DNA from: Oenanthe sinensis | Taxonomy: Eukaryota > Streptophyta > Magnoliopsida > Apiales > Apiaceae | Length of the DNA stretch: 64,000 bases | Assembly (NCBI GenBank): GCA_028671895.1 | Contig: CM053794.1 | Span: 42,176,501 to 42,240,500, forward strand | Reading direction: 5' to 3' | Shown: in pieces, positions 1-10,714 of the stretch | Numbering within the stretch: the first letter of the stretch is position 1 | Layout of the letters: each line of letters opens with the position of its first letter | Notes under the pieces: generated by a model | The model's database searches: none | The model's input: only the letters and a program-made list of their open reading frames with translations | Told to the model about the DNA's origin: nothing | Program-made: the position numbers and the translations under genes

Positions 1-342
1 TGCAGTTTTATTACTTTCTTGATCATTACCAATAGGCCTCTTTCCCCAAGATTTATCAAGAACAATGTTGTTTTGTTTTGGTCGTTGCGAGATTTCTTGA
101 TCATTACTAACAGGCCTCTTTCCCAAAGATTTATCAAGAACAATGCTGTTTTGTTGTTGTGGTTGCGAGATTTCTTGATCGTTACTAACAGGCCTCTTTC
201 CCAAAGATTTATCAAGAACAATGCTGTTTTGTTGTTGTGGTTGCGAGATTTCTTGATCGTAATATAACACTGCAGCAACCCTACACACTTCAACCAATTT
301 ATCAAGTTCGCTCATGAAACTCAACTTGTGTTTGCTACCCTC
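1..342 (-). repeat. 78-bp coding minisatellite, copy A
   Basis: Units of 78 bp (26 codons) sit head to tail within the copy A frame. Two consecutive units are almost identical at the DNA level and a third is slightly diverged. The period is a multiple of three, so copy-number change keeps the frame. Related, more diverged units occupy about 4740-5100 in copy B. Confidence 0.75.
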
Positions 343-384
343 CATGTCTTTCTCCGTCAATAACCTCCCACTATGTTTCTTCAT
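1..384 (-). CDS. B3-domain protein, N-terminal part with 26-aa repeats (copy A, cut by window edge)
   Basis: Reading leftward from ATG at 384 the frame stays open for all 128 codons to the window edge, so only the 5' part is seen. A second in-frame ATG at 345 matches the start of the paralogue at 5176 and may be the true start; both begin the shared block around KHKLS..(F/L)DKLVE.CRVA. The protein then consists of near-identical 26-residue units (78 bp), of the form DQEISQ..QQN.IVLDKS.GKRPV.N, two nearly identical and a third diverged. The units are rich in Gln, Lys and Asn and look disordered. No B3 domain is visible here; it is inferred because the neighbouring paralogue with the same N-terminus continues into one. 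Function unknown; B3 proteins of this kind are plant DNA-binding factors. Confidence 0.6.
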   Translation of the reverse strand, partial: MKKHSGRLLTEKDMEGSKHKLSFMSELDKLVEVCRVAAVLYYDQEISQPQQQNSIVLDKSLGKRPVSNDQEISQPQQQNSIVLDKSLGKRPVSNDQEISQRPKQNNIVLDKSWGKRPIGNDQESNKTA

Positions 385-1832
385 CTTTCTTGACTATTGT
401 ATGTATATATAGTTATGTATATAGAAAACAAACAAAAGCTGTGAGAAAAATTATAAGCTGCGTTATATATAGAGCCTAGTATTTCAATTTCGAACCTCAG
501 GTATCCTAATTGTAATAAGAATTGGAATTATGACGAGCGTCAAGTTTCAAAATCTTTTCTGAACACGGTTTTAGTAGAGACCCAAGCTTAAGCCCGTATT
601 ACTATTTTACACTTTTTAAAATTTTTTTATTAAAGATATATAATAATTTTTGCCGTGTTCAATAAAAATAATTTCAGATGATAAAATGAAAAAAATACCG
701 ATCCTACAAAATATGAAATATGTTACTGTATTATATAATTTACGTACAATTTTACAGTTACAGTACTATTACACCAAATTATTCTAGGTATAGTAACTCT
801 CATAACTATGTTAAAATAAAAAGAAAACTATGATTTAATTATGATAAACTTGTTACTGACTCATAAAAAAAAGATGTTTATATAAGAACATCTTATATAT
901 TGTCTTAAGGAAATTAATATATATACGATCTTTTTATAAGGCTCCTCTTCCGAATGAAATTCAATGGGATCCAAAGAAACTAAAAAAAATCCATAATGGT
1001 GTTAAGGAAATTAATATAATAAAAAAAATCATAATCATTGTAATGAAGTTTGAATTTTTTTTTTTACAACTTATATTTCGGGAACTACTGAATACTGACA
1101 AGTCAAGTACCACCCTGGTAAAATTAAGTTCGAACTAGCTATTTTTAGTGTCCATGTTTTGATATTCCTACTTATTGTTATTGAGTTGATAGGGAACTTG
1201 AATACAATCTCCAGCGTCACAATTCACAGCATGTATATAACATTCTAATCTTCAAATATTTTTCGATTTTTCATTTTGATAAATAACTAGGAAGCGGGTT
1301 GTGTTAGTTGGTCCCTCCAAAAGAACTAATATGGTTGTAGTTCAAATTTTTGTTATTTAATGGTGGATGCAGCAAATACCATTCCGAAAAAGAAGATTGC
1401 TGGAAGACAATGACGTCGAGAGTACCCCGATTCAGAGCAAGGGACTGGAACTTTTAAGAAAGACGTAAGGTAAAAATTACTGCAGTGACAAGTAGAATTG
1501 TTAAAGCTTGCCTTGCTACAGTTAATTTTGGATCACTGAGTTTTTAATGTCATTTTTTAGCATTTCAAAGTTTTTATGTCATTTTTTAGCATTTCAACAC
1601 CAAGTTTATCATCATATTTAACCTACAAAATCTCTCCATAAGAACTAAGCAAGTGTTTGGATAAGTTTATTTTCCATAAATAAAATGAGACAAACACCCC
1701 TTATATAGTAACTAATTAACAAGTACTATTAATCCAAAATACATCTAATTAGAAAAGTAACAAGTTAATCTGCATTACTATAAAATTCAGCTGATCAGGA
1801 CTTAGAAAGAAACTACTGCGCTGCTGCTGTGT
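385..1832. other. Intergenic, duplicated upstream flank of copy A
   Basis: No gene seen. This is the 5' flank of copy A. Parts match the 5' flank of the paralogue: positions about 475-530 resemble 5630-5690 (a stretch with cctagta.ttcaatttt and ggtatccta), and 1482-1577 resembles 6079-6230. These shared segments show that the tandem duplication included upstream DNA. The remainder is AT-rich with poly(A/T) tracts. Confidence 0.5.
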
Positions 1833-2436
1833 TCATGGGACTCTCACCAATGCTAAATTCAAGACTCCATTAACTCGAAAAGACCAAACTTGTATGTCCA
1901 TGTTGGGTTGGAGATGATTACTTCTTTGCACCACTGACCAAGAACCACACAGAGTGTACCAGAAGGATAAATTTACATCCCACTTCTTGAATTTAATATG
2001 TGACCTGTTAAGATTTGGCCCGAGCAAAGGAACTTGAATTTCCACTTTACTGTCATCTGCATAGCGTTCGTCCAGAGTTTTGTCTTCGGCTTCTGTAAGA
2101 AAACCTTTAGCTTCTTCTCTAACTTGATTAATGGGAATCGATAATCGATTCTGACTGGTGTTCAAATCAGTAGCAGTAAGGTTCTTTTGTATTATCAACC
2201 TAACATCATTACCCCCTAGCCTTTGAATTTCATTAGCAACCTCCACAGGCAATGGTGCAGTTTCCACAACTTTATTTCTAGCCTTCCCGTCATTCCTTGT
2301 CCTCTTCTCTTTGTTTTCGCAGTACTCAAAATCTTCGTCTTTCGAAACATAACAGTACTTTCTTTTCTTTCCAAGAACTTTCTCTTCCACCACCAATTGA
2401 TCACGATCACCCGGTGATCTCCTGTCATACTTGTAG

Positions 2437-4642
2437 TGTAATATCCCGTATATTTATATAAATGTATTATCTTTTTTTTTTGAGCCCCCATATTACTTTT
2501 TATACCAGCCCAATAATTATATAATATAACCCAATAATAATATTAGCCCATTAGTAACATAAGCCCTAATTCAAATATACGTTTCTTATTCTCCATATCG
2601 GAGAGATCAGTTCTACCATTGGATCTTGGAGAAGAAAAGATAAACGTGTACAACGTTTACGAGTAGTCTGATAGAGAGGAGATTATACTTTGCCTATTGC
2701 CTTTGCGTAAGTTCTTAATTGTGATAAGGTACGGATTTCGCCTTCTTCTTCATCACTTCTGAAATCTCTCAAATTAAGATTTGGGTTCTGTTGCAATACA
2801 TGGGGTATACATGTTAGTTGTATAATTTTCAGATTTGGGGTTGTATTTGGTATTGGTCATAACTCCTTCGTTACAAGTCCGAATTGTGTAAAGTCAGTTA
2901 ATATAAGAAGTTAATAGAACCCTCTATATTTGTATAGTGAAATCAGACTATGTTTGGGATTGCCAACATAGGGTAAAAACCACTTTTGTGAAATCTGGAC
3001 AGATTTGCTGTTATGACTTGTTTGGGTCATAATTTGTTCGTTATAACTCCAAATTAATCGATTTTAGTCAATACGGAAACATCATGGAAACATCTATATT
3101 TTTGTAGTTATACTCAGACCTTGTTTTGGTTGTTTTCATGGGGTAAAAACTGTTTTAAAGAATCCTGGACAGATTTATTGTTACGTTTTGTTTTGCTCAT
3201 AACGTGTTCGTTATAAGTCCGTTTTGCATGAATTTGGTCAATTTAGAAAGCTCTTAAAGTCCTCTGTATTTTCTTGGTTATCATGTCCAGCTAAATCAGT
3301 TGACATCTTAAGTTCAAAGCTGTTTTATAAATCTGTCATGTTTTATGTTTACACATTGTTTTGCTCATAACTTACTCGTTTTGCATTCGTTTTCCATCAA
3401 ATTATACAATTTTGAAAGCTCTTAAAACCCTCTTAATGAATCAGGTGGAATCATGTTTAAAGCCATCCTTTATAGTGGTGTAATTTGTCTTTTAAATTTT
3501 CTGGACAGCAGGAGTGTTAGTTTGGAAACCCTAAAGTGTTTTGGCCATAACTTATTCGTTATAATTCTGTTTTTCGAGAGCTTTGTCAATTTAGAAAGCT
3601 TATTAAATTATCTATAATATTTAGTTGATATCAAGCTCAAATTTTGTTAATGTACCAGTGGTATTTGAGTTCTAAGTTCTGCCCCTAAATATTCAATTGT
3701 GATTGAGATTTGTTTTAGTGTTCGTCATGGACAACACTTCAGAAATTTTATACCGAGTATAACCACCTCTGGGGGTACCACAGGCATGTCATTGTGACAC
3801 TAATGACATGACACCATCGTGGCGGTGTGATTAGTCACGACGTCTCCTTTTGTTCAGAATTATATGTAGCTCGTGGGTGAGCTTCAGCTAGCTTCAGTTT
3901 AGCTCGTGGGTGAGCTTCAGTTAATATTTGTAGGAGGCGTATGGGTCGACCCTAGCACATGTGTTCAGTTATGATTAATTAGTAGATGGAGTTGTTTGTG
4001 CCATACACTCATTCTACTTTTGTTATACAATTGGATTCTGCAGGTCCATTGTATGTGCCTATGTGGCTTTGTTGTCAATATGACATGAGGTTATAATAAC
4101 CTTCTGATGTGTGAATAAATTTGATGATTCGGTATATTTGATCAGTTTAGTCACTTGATATTTCAGTTGGTTTGATTCGATTAAGTATTCGTTTATTTTG
4201 ATGCATTTATATGAACTCTCTTATCTCCATCTTACATTGACATTACGTTCTTCCATATTATCATTGAGTTGTGATTATTCAGAGTATATAATTATATTTG
4301 ATCCTTTTATTGAATTCATCCGTACTGGGCATTTGGCTCACGCCGTTTTCTTTCTCCACGGCAGGTTTTCAGGGGGATCATGGGAATATGTGATGAGAGA
4401 AGCCTTGTCCTCACTAGATGATGCTATGGACTCAGATTATTTTAGTATTTTATTTTCAAAGTAATGCAATGGAGTTCCATTGTAACTTGTGCCACTGTAA
4501 CTTTACTAGAAGTTGTTTAAATTAAGGATTTATTGGGTTTTGAATATATTTTGAATTGTGAAATTTTCAGAATAAATTCAGGTGTCATGATATACTTGGC
4601 GATTTATATTATTTTCGATATTTATGAAATAGGGGTGTTACA
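2437..4642. mobile_element. Solo LTR of a Ty3/gypsy-like retrotransposon
   Basis: The 2,206-bp block starts TGTAATATCCC and ends GGGGTGTTACA, an inverted terminal pair typical of plant Ty3/gypsy LTRs. The 5-bp duplication TGTAG flanks it at 2432-2436 and 4643-4647. No gag-pol coding and no second LTR are present, so it is read as a solo LTR left by LTR-LTR recombination. Inside it, five diverged units of about 170 bp (starts near 2855, 3025, 3195, 3362, 3542) each carry a 'cataactNNTTCGTTa' block. It interrupts the B3 coding frame. Confidence 0.88.
2855..3700. repeat. Five diverged ~170-bp subrepeats within the LTR
   Basis: Each unit contains 'TCTGGACAG', then 'cataact..ttcgttataa', then 'tcaatttagaaagctcttaaa'. 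Spacing between unit starts is 167-180 bp. The order and spacing indicate old tandem amplification within the LTR. Confidence 0.6.
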
Positions 4643-5176
4643 TGTAGTATCCAGACGACCAAGAAGTTTCCCCCTTGTACTTCTTGAATCCCTTCTTCAA
4701 CAACGACCCTTCTCTCGAGATGCAACAAGTTTTTGAACTAAACAATGCACTTTTATTCCTTTCTTGATCATTACTAAGAGGCCTCTTAACCCAAGCTTTC
4801 TTACTTTCTTTTTCAACATGCCTCTTCCCCAAGATCTATCAAGAACAATGTCGTTGTTTTGTTTTTGCTGTTGTTGCGAGATTTCTTGATCATTACTAAC
4901 AGGCCTCTTACCCCAAGCTTTCTTACTCTGTCGATCATTACCAACAACATGCCGCTTTCCCCAAGATCTATCAAGAACAATATAGCTGTTTTGTTTTTGC
5001 GAGATTTCTTGATCATTACCAACAGGCTTTTTTCCCCAGGATTTATCAAGAACAAGGTGGTTTTGTTTTTGTCGTTGCGAGATTTCTTCATCGTGCAACT
5101 CAATAGCGACCCTACACAGTTCAACCAACTTATCAAATTTATTCATGTCACTCAACTTGTGTTTGCTGTCTTCCAT

Positions 5177-6413
5177 GGTTTCTTTATCTTTCTTAAGAAT
5201 TGTATGTAAATATATAATATATATAGGTTATGTACTCCCTCGGTCCCAAGTCTCTTATTCGACTTTTCAAGGGTCAAATTTAATTAATTTTGATCAAAGA
5301 TTAAAAATATATATATTTATAATTTTCAAAATCTGAAAAGTACACTTTAAAAAAAATTATATAAATTTTTTAATGATATATATTTTATATATTTTTTTAA
5401 TTATATAATATATGTAATATTTGATTAAATTTTAAAATTTTTGACCATTAAAAAGTTAAATCAGCCACTTGAAATGGAATGGATGGAGTATACAGAAAAC
5501 AAGCAGGTATATAGAATTATGATATTAATAGATCTCATGTTATGTACGTGTATAAACCCGTAAGAGAAATTATAAGGGTGGTGTATAAGATTACGAGGAA
5601 AATTATAACGTCCGTTTGCTTATATATAGGGCAGATGCCTAGTACTTTCAATTTTGGTATCCTAGTAGAATTTGGTATTGGAACTAAATCAACCGTCGAT
5701 ATGCTTTTTATTTTAATATTTCTTTAAATATTAATCCTTTAGTTCTTTTTATATATTTGTTCACATCCAATAAATAATATAATATCATAAATAAAAGTGA
5801 AAAAAGGCACGGTTTATTTTTTATTTATATTAACTAATTATTTTATTTAGATCAATTTTTTATCATTTATTTTTAAAACTTATTTATATATCTTAATTAA
5901 TATTTTAATTGATTTAAAATCAGTTTAATTGACCGATATAAATTTCATATTGAATTTATAAATATAATTTTATACTTAAGATAATTAAAAAATCACACAT
6001 ATATTATGTAGTTATATTTATGTATTATTATATATTTTAATTTTAATTTTTAACCAAATCATATATTTATGTAAATTACAGTGACAAGTAGAATTGTTAA
6101 AGCTTGCCTTGCTACATTTTACTTGGGTAACTTTATTCCATTAGGCTGACGTCATTTTCAGGCCATAAAGAAGGTTAATTTTGGATCACTGAGTTTTTTA
6201 TGTCAGTTTTTAGTTTTTAGCATTCCAAGTAAGTACAACACCACTAATTGCTCTGTCAATTATGGTTATGAGTGAGTGTTTATTATTAACTCTAATTCAA
6301 AAGTACACTAGTTTTACAGGAGAAAAATTAGTACTACAATTCAGTATCTGAACCAAACTTTGCACGCCTCACTCAACGGGCTACATTGCCATAAAGAATC
6401 TCAAGGATCCTAT
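5177..6413. other. Intergenic between B3 copy B and POR
   Basis: Contains the Stowaway-like element, a segment (about 5630-5690) matching the copy A flank, a very AT-rich stretch (5740-6060), and a block at 6079-6230 that repeats 1482-1577 with about 60 extra bases. The last ~180 bases before 6414 are the likely 3' UTR region of POR. No gene seen. Confidence 0.5.
5235..5488. mobile_element. Stowaway-like MITE upstream of B3 copy B
   Basis: Begins CTCCCTCGGTCCCAAGT after TA and ends GGAATGGATGGAG before TA. The ends match the Stowaway (Tc1/mariner) consensus CTCCCTCCGTCCC imperfectly, with TA target duplications at 5233-5234 and 5489-5490. The element is 254 bp, AT-rich and non-coding. Nothing comparable is seen upstream of copy A. 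Confidence 0.65.
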
Positions 6414-8118
6414 TTAGGCCAACCCAACAAGTTTCTCACTCACTTCCCATACTTTACGAGCCTTGTCCACATCACTAGCTTCTTCAGACAACTGGTTTTC
6501 GAATGAAGCAGAGTCTTGGTTCCAGCTCCAGTAGACACCTGACTTGGTCAAGCTTGGTTCACTCACAACCTATATAGCCAAACAAAACCAGGTTAATTTG
6601 TGATCTTAATTGTCTTACAAAGTTAAATTTGGCATATTAGATTCTGAATTCTACCTGTGCCAATCGCTTTCCGGATTCTGCTTCCGACACATAGCCCTTG
6701 GTGATGTACTTTTGGAATGGTGGGAAAAGGGTCCTGAACAGGGGGATATGCTCCCTAAACAAACCAGTTGTGGCAATGCAGCCTGGGTACAAGGAAGCAA
6801 ATGTGATCCCGGTATCCTCGTGGTAACGGCGGTGGAATTCTTGCATTGTGAGCATGTTGCAGACCTTGCTGTCCTTGTAAGCTTTTGCGCCATCAAATGC
6901 TGCACCATCTATCATGGCAGAGCTGTTCATCCCATTCAGACCCCCTGAAAGACCCCTCAAATCTCCTAGGTTGGCCTTTGGAGGTACATTCCCAGCCAAT
7001 GTGTTTGTGTTGCCTATGATAAAATTATAAATTAAGAACAAAGATAAATTATTACTGATGAACCGATGACACAAATAGATAATTGGTAATTGATAGAGAT
7101 CGAAAATTCCTATCATAAGCAGTTATTTGTTAGTAGTTAGTACCTGTGATGGAACCAACAATAATGAGTCTCCTTGATGGGTAATCAGATTTGTTCAAGT
7201 CATCAAGCAATAATCTTGAAAGCAAAAAATGCCCCAAATGATTGGTCCCCACACTTAGTTCAAATCCATCAGCTGTGTATGTAGGTTCCTTAGCAGTTGG
7301 AAAATACACGGCTGCATTGCAAACAAGCACATCAAGTGGCCTCTCTGATCGCCTGAAGGTTTCTACAAATTGCCTAACACTATCAAGTGAGGCGAGGTCC
7401 AAATGCATTATCGTGTAATTCTCCTTGGGCATACCAGCTGATTTGGCTGCTCTTTCTGCCTTGAGAAAATCTCTGCAGGCCATAATCACATGCCATTTGC
7501 CTGTTTCTGCCAGTGCCTTGGCTGTGGCCAAACCCAACCCTGACGAGGCTCCAGTAATTATCACACTTCCCTTCCTTAAGGTTTTCTTGCCTTCACCCGT
7601 TGCCCGGTTGATTGAAGGAGTCGTGACTGCTGTTTGGGATCTTATAGCTCCAGCCTGTGAAACTTGGCTACAGCCCCTCTGCAGCAAAAACCATGTTAGT
7701 CCATAACTAAACCACATTCTTTTCCTTTTAATCATAGCAACATATCTTCATTTGTATGTATGTATGCAAGCACTATTAAATTTATAAGTTCAATTCAGCC
7801 CAAACCCTGATAAATTCTTGAATTTTCTTATAATCTCAGAAAAACAAACAATTGGGGTGGTTTTAATTTAGTTAGTTACCTTGGTCCTGAGGGAGGTGAA
7901 GTCAGTTTTGAGACTGTCAGTGAATGTAACTCCAAAAAGACTAGTATCCTTGAAAGAAACATTGGCCTTGCCCTGCACATTTATACAAAAGTTCACAAAA
8001 TTGGCAACCATAAAAATGTGAGTATGTTTAATAAAAAAGAAAGAAGAATTAAGTAAAGACACACCTCTTTGTTGATGGAGAAAGAAGAAGGAAGAAAAGA
8101 AGCTGCCTGAAGAGCCAT
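6414..8118 (-). CDS. POR: Light-dependent NADPH:protochlorophyllide oxidoreductase, chloroplastic
   Basis: POR reduces the C17-C18 double bond of protochlorophyllide to chlorophyllide in plastids, the light-requiring step of chlorophyll synthesis. Five exons on the minus strand: 8118-8065, 7972-7880, 7678-7144, 7013-6655, 6569-6414. All splice sites are GT-AG and phases agree, giving 398 aa, the usual family length. The N-terminus (MALQAASFLPSSF, Ser-rich) is a transit peptide. The Rossmann motif TGASSGLG, NAAVYFPTA, the SDR catalytic pair in AYKDSK (Tyr, Lys) and LYPGCIA are all present. The C-terminus is SEKLVGLA. A TATA-like box lies about 95 bp upstream. Whether it corresponds to PORA, B or C cannot be told. 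Complete and apparently functional. Confidence 0.97.
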
Positions 8119-8211
8119 TCTTGAATATCTGTTAAAGATATTTCACTTATCTTTTCAGCAAAATAAACAACTTAGAGGACTTGGGATATTTTAAGTGATG
8201 TTTGTGCATAT

Positions 8212-8224
8212 GTATTTATATATG
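8212..8224 (-). promoter_or_regulatory. TATA-like box of POR
   Basis: Minus-strand CATATATAAATAC lies about 95 bp upstream of the POR ATG at 8118, a normal distance for a plant TATA box plus 5' UTR. Not tested. Confidence 0.45.
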
Positions 8225-9585
8225 AAAAGTGGTGGCCTGGATGAATGCTTGCTTATTTGGAACTGTTTGCATAATTGTCTGCTGTTGGATAAAAGATAAA
8301 ATGGTTGCACAGAGTGGATATGATAGCTATATTGCGCTCATCAATCTGACACTTAAATCCTAGCTAGCCAATCAAATTTCGTAGTTTGGATTTTCTAAAC
8401 GATAGAAATAGTGTATTTTGCAAAACTTTATTATCAAAAAGTGGGCCTTGTTGTGGGCACAGATAACAAAGGAGTCCATGCCTATAGTTATGGGCTTTGA
8501 ATTTTATTCGAATATTAACGGGACACTACATGAATTATGCCGATCGGATATAATGTATTGCTACACTCTGCTAGTCTGCTCACATAGTCACATGTCTCTC
8601 GGCTCTGGTTTGAAGCAATTCGAAGTTTTCGTGCTTAGAACTAAAAATGTAAACCAAATTCTTGGTTATATTCACTTATTTCTAATAAAACTATTGAGTC
8701 ATTAATTTTGAAAATATAAGTAGTTTATATAAATAAAATAATTTTAAACTATGTAACAATACTTCTATAATACAGTACAAATTAGCACCGGGTTCACTAA
8801 GCATGTAAGCTTTCATTTGTATAATGTCTAGTTTAGTTTATATATTAGCATACATGAGATTCGTTAATTTTAATTTTTTTTTCTAACTATAACATCAGTC
8901 TTATTGTGTCATTGAATTGAAAATTATAAGTCGTTTATGTAATTGTTTTTTTTTTGAAATTTTGGTTTATAAGTTTTCTAAGAAGTGTAACGTGCTACTC
9001 GATCAAGTACCCGCATATACACACAGATCGAACAAATGTGATACTTTAGAATTTTCGTCCCAGAATTTGGTTCAAAAAATAGAAGCACGTTATATACAGA
9101 TAAATAGCAAGTGAAGTTGAGCACCCAAGATATATTAACATGTGTCACTGTGGGCGGCCCCACGGACACTAGAAAGTTGAAACAGTCAACAAACGTCTTG
9201 GAAGGTTTTGTAACATTGTCTGTGAATATTTAATTTTTTTCCGAGAAAATGTCTGCTATTATATAGCAGCAATATAACATTTACTTCAAAATTTCATTCA
9301 TCTTCGAAATAAAATAATTATGTCGGATTTGATTCCATTAAATCACACGCTTTTTATTCATATGTTCAAGTCGCAAGGCTTTTTTTCTACTTTGATTGTT
9401 CTATGTTTCCTTTCCGTTAAATATATTGAATTCTTCTTTGTCTCTTCAAAATCAACGCAGAACGTAATATTTTGGCATTTTGCATCTCTTTATATCAATG
9501 GTGAATTCAAATACACTTTCTGTATCCACACCAGAAGACTAGAATTTCAAAATGTAGTAGCCTAGTAAGTATCATTTGAACAACG
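8225..9585. other. Divergent intergenic between POR and the TIR gene
   Basis: No gene seen. Two related 37-bp segments, near 8695 and 8910 (form 'gtcattgaattgaaaattataagt' with variants), lie about 215 bp apart, a degraded repeat. The region should hold the POR promoter on its left and the TIR-gene promoter on its right. Confidence 0.4.
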
Positions 9586-9595
9586 TATATAAATA
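9586..9595 (+). promoter_or_regulatory. TATA-like box of the TIR gene
   Basis: TATATAAATA lies 155 bp upstream of the ATG at 9750 and would leave a 5' UTR of roughly 130 nt. Confidence 0.4.
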
Positions 9596-9749
9596 TTGAA
9601 CCAGGCCAACAGCATCACCATCCAAATAAACCATCAAATATTCCTTAAATTTTCGACACACTAGCTAAATACTTTGTGATCGTAGAAATTAAACGTTGAT
9701 TGAGCAACAATATTAAAGATTTTAAGATAATTCAAGAAAAACTCAAAGC

Positions 9750-10714
9750 ATGCATCGATCACAAGCCATGAAGATGCTACAACGCCATCTTCTTAGCCAA
9801 AAAATGAGAACCCAGATGACTCAAAATGTTACAACTCCATGGCCACAAAAAACATCTTGTGATGTGTTTATTAACCATAGAAGCATCGACACGAAGAGAT
9901 CTATCTCTTCATTGTTATACGATCATCTACGTTGGCTAGGGATCCGTGCTTTCTTAGATAACAAGAACATGAAGCCAGGAGATAAGCTGTTTGAGAAGAT
10001 AAATGGTGGAATTTTGGGTTGTAAAGTTGGTGTTCTGGTCTTTTCACCAACTTATTGCAACTCATATTTCTGCCTGCATGAACTTGCCTTAATGATGGAG
10101 TCTAGAAAGAAAGTCATTCCTATTTTTTGTGATGTTAAGCCTTCAGAACTTCGTGTTGTAGACACTGGAAATTGTTCACACACGGAGTTGCAGAGGTTCA
10201 ATTCTGCGCTTGAGGAGGCTAAGTACACTGTAGGGATTACATTTGATTCCTCAAAAGGGTAAGATTAGTATGAGAGTTATTGCATGCGTAATATAGTTAG
10301 CACCACATATGTTAAAAACATACAAATGCACATAATAAACCAAGAACCTTGCCTACTAAAAATAGTGCAATACATAAGCTTGTTTCATGCACGCACTAGC
10401 CTAGCTACCTTATTTTCAGAATGTTTCTGCATGCTTGTTTCATGCACGCAGACACACGAAGACAGAGTAACTCTGAAACACAATTTAAATACTTAAATGC
10501 TTCTTAACACACATACACAATTACACACACTTTTTGTTCTAAGCCTGAAGTGTGACTTACTTGTTTTCTATTTGCATTATCCAATAGGAACTGGTCTGAT
10601 GTGGTTAAAGATGCTGCTGATATAGTAGTGGAGAGGTTAATGGAGACTGGGGATGAAGGAGGATTGCAGGGTCAATTTAAGCAACTCACTTCCGGTCGTA
10701 AAACCTGGGTTTAA
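9750..10714 (+). CDS. TIR-domain-only (TX) protein
   Basis: Two exons, 9750-10258 and 10588-10714, joined at a GT-AG intron (GG|G AAC TGG), give 211 aa. Residues ~36-150 are a TIR domain: CDVFINHR, SLLYDHLRWLGIRAFLD, GVLVFSPTY.NSYFCLHEL, and VIPIFCDVKPSELR. The Glu in CLHEL occupies the position of the catalytic glutamate of plant TIR NADases. The second exon adds only a short helical tail (NWSDVVKDAADIVVERLM) and ends at TAA. No NB-ARC or LRR follows in the next 1.6 kb, so this is a complete TIR-only gene rather than a truncated TNL reading frame. Plant TIR-only proteins can hydrolyse NAD+ and produce nucleotide signals for EDS1 complexes; that role is inferred. Confidence 0.88.

Larger units (their letters stand above)
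1833..5176 (-). pseudogene. B3-domain protein (copy B), disrupted by solo LTR and a frameshift
   Basis: From ATG 5176 the frame encodes KHKLSDMNKFDKLVELC and Lys/Gln-rich repeats like copy A. At about 4825-4826 one T is missing relative to the sister repeats (gcctcttcccc against gcctctttcccc), which shifts the frame. The correct frame resumes (GKRHVEKESKKAW) up to 4643, where a 2.2-kb LTR is inserted. Ignoring the LTR and one copy of its target duplication, the frame runs directly into 2431-1833 (GYYKYDRRSPGD), encoding a C-terminal plant B3 domain: about 'NRLSIPINQV', 'FLTEAE', 'VPLLGP', then W-V-rich strands ending LALVRVP and TGA at 1833. The ancestral protein would have been about 377 aa. 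The domain resembles Arabidopsis B3 proteins of the At2g31720/At1g05920 type (DUF313-like). Probably nonfunctional. Confidence 0.75.

Noticed and set aside
19..267. Plus-strand frame of 82 codons over the left edge
   Set aside because: It is the reverse strand of the 78-bp repeats of B3 copy A; the repeat makes several frames open.
4198..4464. Frame of 88 codons inside the LTR
   Set aside because: No resemblance to gag or pol; lies within a solo LTR.
4859..5209. Plus-strand frame of 116 codons
   Set aside because: Antisense of B3 copy B repeats.
10284..10496. Plus-strand frame of 70 codons after TIR exon 1
   Set aside because: Falls within the TIR gene intron (10259-10587) and does not continue the TIR frame.
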